Shown here one piece after another: positions 12,180 to 21,163 of a stretch of 64,000 nt of DNA. The position numbers and the translations under genes are program-made. Origin of the DNA: Tethya wilhelma. Taxonomy: Eukaryota > Porifera > Demospongiae > Tethyida > Tethyidae. The stretch spans positions 14,194,272 through 14,258,271 of the forward strand of contig CAXIPT010000002.1 in NCBI GenBank assembly GCA_964030475.1. Direction: 5' to 3'. Below the pieces are notes generated by a model. It did no database searches. It was not told the DNA's origin and worked only from the letters and a program-made list of their open reading frames with translations. Position 1 is the stretch's first letter. The number at the start of each line of letters is the position of its first letter.

Positions 12180-12814
12180 TAGTCTCGTGCCCAGACCCAA
12201 CCCTCTCCCGAGGAATAATGGGTCTGGTACACTTCGAAGGATTTTTGAGTCTTTCTGAATCAGCAAGTCAGCTGGCATCCGGTTTGATTGTCACGTGAAA
12301 ATTTCGTTGCCTAGCAACTAATCTACGTATGCGCAGTTGCCGCAGATCAGTCTGATGATTAGATGGAGGCTTACAGCCACTATATTGTTTGAGTTTATCA
12401 AAAACAAGTGAGATGCAAGCGAAACAAACACTTTTACCACTTCCTGTAGGATAAGACACAAAGACATCTCTGCCACTAACGAACTTTGTAACAGCGTCAA
12501 TTTGGTGCTCTCTTGGTTCGTCATATCCCAACTCCCTTATACTTTGAGTGATAGTATCATGCACAAACTCTCTTGGAACTGTGACTCCTAAACATGGAAC
12601 GGACAGCATCTTTGTCTACTTTTAGAGGTCTACGTCTAGGCCATGGGATGGGTGGAGTCTCCATTGACACATGACAAAGTCACATGGGAGCTCTCTGATT
12701 GGTGCGTGAGAATCACTACATGCTGAGTCAGCAAGACCCAAAAATCCTTCGAACTATACCAGACCCCCTTTTTCTCACGTGCATGTGCGAGGAAGGGGTC
12801 TGGGCACGAGACTA
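12180..12814. mobile_element. TIR element with 9-bp target duplication and helicase cargo
   Basis: Ends TAGTCTCGTGCCCAGACCC and its complement. A second inverted block (GGTCTGGTACAC..) makes the terminal repeats about 95 bases long. Flanked by exact GATAGAAGG at 12171-12179 and 12815-12823. Long TIRs and 9-bp duplications are typical of Mutator-like elements, but no transposase is present, so the superfamily is an inference. Carries the RecQ-like fragment below. Confidence 0.75.
12268..12609 (-). pseudogene. RecQ-like helicase N-terminal fragment inside the TIR element
   Basis: 113 codons from ATG. Residues about 25-62 give a Q-motif-like segment (YDEPREHQIDAV) and a Walker A motif SYPTGSGKS followed by VCFACISLVFDKL, as at the start of RecQ family SF2 helicases. 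Motifs Ia-VI are missing: the frame changes to unrelated basic sequence near residue 85 and ends in the terminal repeat. So it is an ATPase half-site without the rest of the domain and cannot be an active helicase. Either a captured host gene piece or the remnant of a helicase carried by the autonomous parent element. Confidence 0.65.
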
Positions 12815-13388
12815 GATAGAAGGCAAAAAGCACCTTATCCATATATGGCAACCATTAATTTCTATACTCATACATAATTCATTAGCTACAAAAAAAACAA
12901 AAACAAATTGACGACCCTTTCCACACACAAAAGTGTGTGTTATTTGGAATTCAAATGCAAATTGCCTGGAAGTATTTTGTGATACCTGGCCATGGTTGCT
13001 CTTCTTAAGAGGTGAATCATGACTTTGATTATCACATATAGCAAGGCAAGTAAATCTGCTGCTGCAAAATGACTGAGATGTGTTTCACTTTAGTATCAAG
13101 CAGACAACTCAGCAGTAGCTACATACACCAACTCAAATGTGATTTGTAGAATTTTGGAAAAATGAGAACAAACAAGTGAAAAAAAAAACATTGAAAATAT
13201 AGTGAGACACAGGAATGGCTAAATCGTAAAAAGAAAGCAGACAAGATGGAATGGCTGTTAGAGTATGTAAGGAATTCTTCCTGTGGGCAAAATAAGACAC
13301 TCAATAAGGAGTGTTAAATGCAGCCCAAACAGGAAGAATTCTACACACACTCACACAGCCATTCCATCTTGTTTGCTTTCTTTAGCCA

Positions 13389-14129
13389 ATCTAGATCTAG
13401 TCATATTTGTACTTCAGTTAGTAGAGGAGAGTTATACTCAGTCAGTGAAGGAGATTGTGGATCAAATTTGTACCTCAGTAATATAGAGTGTAGATCTAGA
13501 ATAGTCGTATTTGTACCTCAGTCAGAGGAGGTGATATTGGATCTAGTGCTGGTAAGAAACATCTATATAATCAGATTCCAGAACCACCAGCTTATTTCTA
13601 TGGTACTGTCTGACCCTCCACAGTTCCACAAGATCGAGTTGAGAATGAGACTTGCCCTGCGTTGCCAGTTAATCTCTTCGACCTGCTCCAAGGTGCATAA
13701 ATCAACACCTACACTCGACAACTACGCGAAGTAGGGTACAATGAGCAACTGGGGCAATGGTGCATCACAGGTGCCTTGACCAAGACCAAATCAACAAGTT
13801 TGCCAGGAAAAACATGGGAAAGGATTTGACCCAAACAAAGTGGTTCACACTAGTAGATTAAAAAAAGTTGTTAGCACTGAGTTTGAACTACAAAGTCCCA
13901 CCAAACATCCCTGTCAACAGTGCCACCAAAGAACAGCAGTCGCTGCAGGGAATTATGAAGGCAGGGAATTTATCTTGGGTGCAAAGCGCCCAGAAAATTT
14001 TAGAGGTGCCATGCCCACTTTTGGTCACGTGAGCGCACTTTTACACGTGGTATGATCATAAATAATTTTTTTTTTCAAATAAATGTGTTACAACAATAAA
14101 ATTCTACCATTTGTGTGTTTCTGAGCAAA
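13389..14129. other. Composite sequence with no assignable gene
   Basis: Imperfect tandem motif ATATTTGTACCTCAGT.AG at 13405-13530 (three copies), then frames of 50-60 codons at 13530-14050 without recognisable motifs, and a MITE-like GTGCAAAGCGC piece near 13978. Confidence 0.5.
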
Positions 14130-14312
14130 ACTAATAACAATATCATCCAGAGAATTCCAAAGTTTATCTGATAGGACCCTTTCAATGTTCAGCACTCACC
14201 AATCTAGCCTGAGACATTGTTGACCTTAAATACATTTTAATCCTTTGAAGTGAAGAAAAAGAACGTTCTGCAGAAGCACTGGATATGCCTAGAGTTGTAA
14301 CATTCACTTGCT
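14130..14312 (-). pseudogene. hAT transposase C-terminal dimerisation fragment
   Basis: The minus strand reads SASAERSFSSLQRIKMYLRS then TMSQARL, the hallmark of the hAT dimerisation domain (ASAERxFS...IK..LR..M). A frame break follows within ten codons. The Gypsy LTR begins at once on the upstream side, so the rest of the transposase is cut off. Confidence 0.75.
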
Positions 14313-14315
14313 TAG

Positions 14316-14462
14316 TGTTTCAACTGAACTTTTATTACAGTTTCAATGAGTTAAAAGTCGACAGAATGCATACGTAATAACAATTGTACAGAACAGGAAA
14401 TGACATCATAAGTAACACACAATTACAATAAGGAATACAAATCAAATACAGTTTACACCACA
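14316..14462 (-). repeat. Ty3/Gypsy 3' LTR candidate
   Basis: Downstream of the Gypsy ORF stop, the minus strand has a purine tract (GAAGAGGGAAGA) followed by TGTGGTGTAAAC and about 147 bases ending TTGAAACA, with AATAAA near its end. TG...CA ends, the purine tract and the polyadenylation signal fit an LTR. No second LTR remains in the window to confirm it. Confidence 0.55.
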
Positions 14463-14690
14463 TCTTCCCTCTTCAAGTCGTTTTCTCAAAACAATCAGGG
14501 GAATGAATAGCAGTTCCAGTTCGAGACCTTGTCTGACTAACTCTAGTGTTCTGAGACTCTTGGTTCTGCTGTGACTGTTCACTTGTATGAGACAAGTCTT
14601 CATTCGAATCCGATCTCAGTTTCAAATGTCTCCGGTTCCTATGAAGATGACCAGTAGGTGTCTGCACTTCATACGACCTTGGTGATTCTA
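14463..14690 (-). pseudogene. Ty3/Gypsy integrase C-terminus (downstream half)
   Basis: The minus strand encodes the typical integrase tail motif SPRSYEV.TP.G....NRRHL followed by a polar tail and a stop at 14473-14475. Its upstream continuation is not adjacent but at 25673, the two being separated by the DIRS-like element. Confidence 0.75.
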
Positions 14691-14709
14691 ATTGTACTTC
14701 GGAGGCTCC

Positions 14710-14865
14710 GGATACACTCCAACAACATAGTTAGTTTACTACATGGTATACCTCATAAATCCCTGCAAGATCAGCAAGTTCAAAGTTCACATTACATCAT
14801 ACTTAAAATATAAATAGTCTGACTGCGCATGCCCTAACCTGCCTTTTTTCCCTGCTCGAGAATAG
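14710..14865 (+). repeat. DIRS left inverted terminal repeat
   Basis: GGATACAC..CAACATAGTTAG to the CTATTCTC-type stretch; matches 25455-25607 in inverted orientation with few differences (for example CATAAATCC against TATAAATCC). Confidence 0.75.
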
Positions 14866-14869
14866 AGAA

Positions 14870-15416
14870 AGTGATTGCAAGCTAGAGATAGCGACAACCA
14901 ACCAAGCTCTAAAAGAAATCGGTCAGAGCTGACAGCCCCTTGTGGCAGGCTCATTGGTGACCGAGGGCCGCCAGTGGGTCCAAGAAAACTGGAAAGGGTC
15001 GACAGTCTCACAAGACGGACCCACCCAGTAAACGGAAATGGTTGCCAGCTAGAGATAGCTACAACCAATCAAGCTCTAGTAGAAATCGGTCAGGGCTGAC
15101 AGCCCCGGTGGCAGGTGACCTAGGACTGACTGCCTCTTAAGGTGGGTCCAAGAAAACTGGAAAGGGTTGACAGTCTTAATAAGACTGACCCACCGTACCA
15201 GGTAAAAAGAAAAGGTTGTCAGCTACAGATAGCTACAACCAAGCAAGCTCTAGTAGAAACCAGTCAGAGCTTACAGCCCCCTGTGGCAGGCTTATTAGTG
15301 ACCTAGGACTGACTACCTCGGCGGGTCCAAGAAGGGCCGACAGTCATAATAAGACTGATCCACCCAGTAAACAGAAAAGGTTGTCAGTTACAGATAGCTA
15401 CAACCAATCAAGCTCT
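14870..15416. repeat. Tandem repeat of about 170 bases, 3.3 copies
   Basis: The block CAGCTAGAGATAGCTACAAC..AAGCTCT..CAGTCAGAGCT recurs near 14872, 15039, 15212 and 15378 (periods about 167, 173 and 166). Each unit also has GACAGCCCC..GGCAGG and GGGTCCAAGAA. It lies just inside the DIRS left repeat, where a gag-like ORF would be, but no long frame is open. Confidence 0.7.
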
Positions 15417-15591
15417 AGGGTTTAGCCAGGACTAACCTGACTGCTAAATGTGTTAGTGTCAGTTCACCAAAATCCAGGTCCCTCTGTCCACTCCAATACA
15501 GGGACATTTACAGCCCCTAACGATAGGAAGTACATTTAATTTTATAGGTACTTCTAGGGATCTCTGTTTCAGCTATTGGCTCCAAGCCAAA

Positions 15592-18556
15592 GAAGAACCT
15601 GATGCCAATTTCACAGGAAATGGCTTCACACGGAACAGGATTCAGAAGAATTATGATTTTTAATACATCTGAGCCCTTTTCTTAGACAAGATCGAGGAGA
15701 AGATAATTAAGTCAGGTATGGGGCAAGTGCAGAGTTCTTCACAGCCACAAACACATGATTTAGGGACTTGAGGTTTTTTTCTGGACATCCCTCACAACCA
15801 AGGTTGAAAAGACAAAGGCCGTGTCCATAATACGGTGGCATGCAGGTCAGAAGCTGGTTTCCCATACAACCAGTAGTCTCGAAGGGACATGGACATGGCA
15901 AAGAGCAGGTAGCCTAAAATCTCTTGATTGTTCTTCCATCAGATCAGACCTTCTAAATCACCTTAACATAGACATGGATATGGACTCCTTAAGGTATAAC
16001 ACCTACTAACCATTGGAGACCGCTTGGCACACTTCTCGGCCGAGCACAGGTGACCAATGCATGGGTTTTTGGATACGATAAATGTCAGATTACAGGCCAG
16101 CTATCCTCAGCAAAGAAGCTTGTCAAGAGAGGAACGAGAAAACACAAGCACTTCCCAGAGAAATAGAAAGCGAAAAGGCTATACGGAACCCTCCAAAGGG
16201 CACGTTGAAACCCCAGGTTTTTGGTGCCAAATTCAGAGGGATCATGGAGACAACTTGCAATTGAAAGACCTCAACAAATTCGTTGGAGCCTACATTTCAA
16301 GATGGAGCCGGTGAAGGGTCTGGTCCAAGCAGGAGACTACAGGGTGGATCTAGATCTTAAGGGTGCATAGAAATTTGTTTGCCCTAATCAATACCACACA
16401 TCGGAAGCTCCAAAGATTCCATTGGAGAGGTCAGACAATGCAATTCAAGTCACTACCGCTTGGGATTATATCTTCACAAAGCTATATACATTGAGAAGCC
16501 TAGGAATCAGGTCAGTCCTCACCTAGATGACATGTGGCCAAGTCAAGTGAAACGACACCTAGTTACAGCTAGTAATGAAACTTCTTGCTCTGTGACTCGT
16601 CATCAACCTGAAAAAGAGTGTTAACTCAAACATTGGAGTTCCGGGGTTTTCGCCCGGATTCAATGAGCATGACAACATCACTCCTTTCACAGAAGGTCCG
16701 GAAAGCTATGTCCAGATCACGAAAGCAAGGGTCAGGAGATACCTCACCTCTTGGAGTCAATGGTTACGCCATACCCTACAATCCGGCACCTCTCTTCTAC
16801 CAGAAGTTGGCAAGGCAAAGTCATTTAGGAAGGATAGGTCCTACAGCTCAGACATGGAGTCAGACCTAAGATGGTGGTCGGAGGAGGTGAGTCGCCACAA
16901 TAGTCGCCCCCTACAGAGATCTTCTTGGGATAGCACATTAGATCTGGATATACATCGAAGGGTTAATTGGAGTGCCTCTTGCCAGCTAGGACAAAATATT
17001 TGGAGCTCCTTGGTGTCAAACAAGTCATTTGTTACCAAGAGGGAGAGAGTCTCAGTTCTACTATACTTGGACAATGTCACAGCAAACAGGGGAGGGAGGT
17101 ATAGCCCTCTCCAATTACGCAGTTGAGATCGAAACCTGGTGCATAGAATGGAACACCTACTAGAGAAGGAGAACATTCAAACGGATGGGGAACCATGACA
17201 CAATGGATAACAATGACTGAAAACTCAATCAAGACGTCTTTCTCCAGCTGCGTGAAACACCGTTTCTCATTTTTTCGAGCGTCATGAACCAATGATCCAG
17301 ACCCTCAATGTTTGAGGAAACTTATGGAAGATCAAATCTCAGGGGTTATGGTGGCTTCAAGACGGCCAAACCAAGTGTGGTTTCTCTTGAGGTTGGAAGA
17401 GCATCCTAATTCTCCTCCCTCAGACTCTGGATAGCATAGAGAGTCCAGAAGAAACATCTCAGTCTTGGAGGAGCACGTATAATATAAATATATATGTATA
17501 TATATAATTTTACCACTGGCGGCATGGCCGGTGTCTGCAGACGTTGCAGCTCTAGAGGTCTCTCTGAAGGAGCTATCCCAGTACTCAACAAGTCCTAGAG
17601 CCGATCAATAGATCGGCTTACCCCAGGGATGGGAGACAGTGGCTTGGCTGTGGTTTTGGAATGGGACATAGACCCAATTTCAGCTCCGCTAGGACCTGTG
17701 CTAGAATTTCCAACATATCAATAGGAAGCATCAGTACCGAACCATCAGTATGATGCATTCAGCTATTCCCAGTAACCATAGAAAAGTTGATGGCTCTTAA
17801 GTCGGGCAGTAACCCTTAGTGTCTCACTCTTGAAGGGTATTCAGCAGTCACCCACCGACTCCCAAATACTGTACGACCTGGGATGTTCTCTCTGTTATGA
17901 AAAAGCTGCCCCATATATATAAGGTTATAAACGACAGTTATCCTTTTTTTCAGCGGCTCTCTCACAAACTAGGTATGCTTATGACATGGAAAAAATTTAA
18001 TGCTGACAGAGGCTCCGACCTTATGGCTCTTAAAATAATTGACTTGAGATATTGCACTTTCCTAGAAACTGGGGTGTATATTCCTGGACTGACCAAATCT
18101 AGGAGATTAGGCCCACATATCGAGGTCTTCTTCACACTGTTTTCCCAGAAGACCCTATAGAACTTGTGGAGTGGAAAAAAAAAAAAAAAAAATTTAAAGT
18201 TCTATGAGGAACTTTCTAGAAGGTTCGGCATTTTCCCATGGGGAGGGATCGATCACCTTTCATCCCATGCAGTCTCACAAGCCGGTTAAAGCTAGGTTGT
18301 AGACTGAAGCAGATGGGAACACAGATTCCTGGTCTGCTCACTCGACGAGAGGTGTAGCATCTACCTCAGAGTCAGAGCTGCAATAGTCGCAACTGGAAAC
18401 AGTTGCAAAGCTGCAAATTGGAGCACATCCTCATACATTTTGCAGATTATACCATGCACAGACCTGTGAATTCAGTACAGTTTGGCAAGAATGGTTATTT
18501 GTAGGGTCACACACTTGTATTAGCTAAAGCTATTTGTGTCATCCTTGCATAAATGC
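15592..18556 (+). pseudogene. DIRS RT/RNase H/tyrosine recombinase, copy 1
   Basis: Plus-strand fragments in the DIRS order: RT (LVP.SEGSWR..., FKMEPVKGLVQAGDY, LRSLGIRSVLT.MT) about 16200-16560; TQTLEFRGFRPDSMSM and APLFYQKLAR to 16850; RNase H-like SVLLYLDNVTA and EKENIQTDGE to 17200; recombinase remnants (PPTPKYCTTWDV, NADRGSDLMALKI, GLTKSRR, and an AANWSTSSY box) about 17840-18480. Stops and frameshifts are frequent, so it is inactive. The RT catalytic box, usually YxDD, reads LT-stop-MT here. From 18557 the sequence runs into adapter. Confidence 0.75.
17480..17508. repeat. TA microsatellite in DIRS copy 1 (longer in copy 2)
   Basis: A short TATATGTATATATATA tract; the corresponding tract at 23053-23090 is longer. 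It marks the point where the two DIRS copies stop being near-identical. Confidence 0.8.
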
Positions 18557-18563
18557 AAGCGTA

Positions 18564-18600
18564 CTTCTCTTATACACATCTGACGCTGCCGACGAAGATN
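18564..18600. other. Sequencing adapter and assembly gap
   Basis: 18564-18594 matches the Nextera transposase adapter (TCTCTTATACACATCT then GACGCTGCCGACGA) except for one missing G near its start; four bases later is an N at 18600. This is laboratory sequence, not biology. Joins on either side should not be trusted. Confidence 0.93.
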
Positions 18601-18613
18601 ATAAATATATAGA

Positions 18614-19520
18614 CTAACTATCCCTCTACTACCGCTAAGCTTCTAATCCTAGAGACTACAAGAGAAAACGAGCCAAGAAAACTTATCGTCGTGATCGCCG
18701 CGATCGTGACCTCTCGTGGTTCATGACCTCGTAACGCCACACCTACTTATGGGTTCCAACTCAAACTTGGTATTTTACTAGAGCAGAGTTTAAAGTTCAC
18801 TGCTATTGCACGTTGCCCAGAGGTGCGCGCTAAACCTGCAATGACGAGTACACTCGTCATCCGTATTTCGCGTGCATGCAATAAATGACGAGTATACTCG
18901 TCATCCGGCTGTAAAGGGTTAAACTTGAAACTAATTACGTCATACCGCAAACATTTAAACTCCTATTTCTAGTAGCTACATATTTTTTTTTAGTGAAACG
19001 GTTTGAATTATATTTCTTTTATGATGCAACTAAGCAACTTTAATGCTAACTATAATTCAAGCCTCACTGCTCAAGTGTAGCTTTTAGCTGTAAAAAAGAG
19101 CCAAAGTACGGAAGGGTCTAATTTTTGAATACGCTAAAAATATTTTAGCTTCTTAGACTTTTTTTGTAGGTAGGCAGCAACGCTTACAAAATTGATGCTA
19201 TGGCTACATAGCCTAACTATCCCTGCACCTACGTAGCAACGTTGAAGCTTGCCCCTTGAAAGACTGTATAGAAAACATCGATCTACTAACATCACTATCA
19301 TGATTGCGTTGATCGTGACCTCTAGTCGTTTAGCTACTGCTACAGCCACACCCCTTCAAGAGTTGCAACTCAAACTTTGTATTTTAGTAGAGAAATACTT
19401 TACCTAGTTGTGCAGGAAATTTAGAGTTCAGTGCTTAGACGCTTTGTCTAAACAATAGCGCAAGAGGTCATAGTACCCAAAAGTGCATACTTCGCGTTTA
19501 AAAATTGAATTTTTTAGTAT
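18614..19520. repeat. Two diverged direct copies of a 310-330-base repeat
   Basis: CTAACTATCCCT..., GATCGTGACCTCT, GCCACACC, CAACTCAAACTT and AGAG..AGTTTAAAGTTCA-type blocks occur in the same order at 18614-18940 and 19209-19520. The first ends in two copies of the palindrome-like ATGACGAGTACACTCGTCAT. No coding. Confidence 0.55.
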
Positions 19521-19609
19521 GCACAAGTGTGTACTTCGCAGGTAATCGGATATATAGCCATGCGAGTTACATTGCAACCACTATTATTATATAATATTAA
19601 TATTAATTA

Positions 19610-20664
19610 TTCCCAGTACGGTAGTACTGGGTACACATGAATGGCACGGATGGTCTATTAGCGCAATACAAATATTCACGCGAATAACTCAGCAAAAATT
19701 GAGCGCTTACCACTAAAAGGCTTCTTAAGCTTTCACTTTCTAATGAGCCCAAAAACATGGCCTAAAACCATCGCTAAAGTAACAAACACAAACATGCCAA
19801 ACCTCCAAGTTTCTCCATCTTCTTCTTATTCTTCTTCTTCTTCTATCTTGGCTCAACTTTTCTCAGAGACTACTCACTTTCAGAAGCTGATTCTTGAACG
19901 AACGAACTTGGTTTCTTCCGGGACAGTCGCTTTTGCCATCGGTTTTTAGCGCCTCTCATGAGTAGCTAGATACAAGGCGAAAAGCGCCTCCTCCATATGG
20001 CCGCCATTAATTTCTACACTCATGCATAATTCATTAGCTTCTAGAAAATTCGAATTGACGACCCTTTCCACACACAAAAGTGTGCGTTATTTGGAATTAA
20101 ATGCACTGAAGTTGCCTGGAACTATTTTGTGATACCTGGTTGCTCTTCTTAAGAGATGAATCAGAACTTTGATTATCATAACATATAGAAAGGTAAGTAA
20201 ATCTTATGATACAGCTCCTGCCTCCAAATGACTGAGATGTGTGTTTCACTTCAGTATCAAGCAGGATATACACACTGCACTGACTTACCAGCTCAGCAGC
20301 CCGCCGCTGGCTCAGTGAGTCTGGCTTGCCAGACTACTAACTACACACACCAACACACTGAATGTAATTTGTAGAATTATGGAAAAATGAGAACAAACAA
20401 GTAAAAAAAACATTGGAAATGTAATGAGACACAGGAATGGCTAAAATCGTAAAAAGAGCGCAAACAAGATGGAATGGCTGTTTGAGTGTGTAAGGAATTC
20501 TTCCTGTGGGCAAAATGAGAGACTCAATAAGGAGATTGTTAAATGCAGCCCATACAGGAAGAATTCTGCACACACTCAAACAGCCATTGCATCTTGTTTG
20601 CGCTCTTTTTACGATTTTAGCCATTCCTGTGTCTCATTACATTTCCAATGTTTTTTTTACTTGT
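19610..20664 (+). mobile_element. Family A foldback element, best full-length copy
   Basis: Palindromic 5' end CCCAGTACGGTAGTACTGGG (19612-19631), a TTCTTCTT-rich segment, the GACGACCC..AAGTGTGCGTTATTTGG segment, and a 3' hairpin at 20400-20664 with arms of about 115 bases and a 30-base loop. The arms share private variants (for example AAAATCG and GAGCGC). No protein. Confidence 0.85.
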
Positions 20665-20899
20665 AATTATTATAACTGTTACAGCATTACTTATACTTTC
20701 TGTTTTCATCCAATGCATGCCTGCACTGATAAAATTATTGAGATAATTATTATTATACTTACTATTATTATACTTTATAATAATAAAACGTATTTGTGGT
20801 ACACCTGAATGTGTCTGATATCTGGCGCTGCATGCATGATGCAAGAGTCATGCTCTCATATGCTTAATATTATTGCATGCATGCAATACCGTATAATTG

Positions 20900-21160
20900 T
20901 ATGGTATTATATGTCATTTCACTTTCCTTTAACTGAAATTTTATAGAATACATGACATTTCATGAGTGCAGCATATCTATAAGGAAATATGGCATTTCAT
21001 CTTTACGAAACTATACAGGATAGATGACATTTCCTTAAGTACAGTATTTCTAATAGAAAACTTGACATTTCATCTGAATGAAATGTCAGGAAATTTCCTT
21101 ATTAAAATTTCCTATACATTTCATGACATGTATACTGATAGGAAATTCCACTTTTTTCCC
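20900..21160. repeat. Repeats of GACATTTCAT / ATGAAATGTC
   Basis: GACATTTC or its complement occurs at least eight times, spaced 20-60 bases, several in inverted pairs (for example around 21065-21090). Directly precedes DIRS copy 2. No ORF of note. Confidence 0.55.
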
Positions 21161-21163
21161 AGT

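Larger units (their letters stand above)
11817..13388 (+). mobile_element. Family A foldback element carrying a nested insertion
   Basis: Palindromic end at 11818-11838, hairpin at about 13165-13388, the right arm cut short at TTTAGCCA. A 635-bp element (12180-12814) is inserted, with its 9-bp target duplication taken from family A sequence, so this copy is older than that insertion. Confidence 0.8.

Noticed and set aside
15707..15901. Cys-rich minus-strand ORF, present identically at 21279-21473
   Set aside because: It is the complement of DIRS coding sequence; its conservation comes only from the duplicated element.
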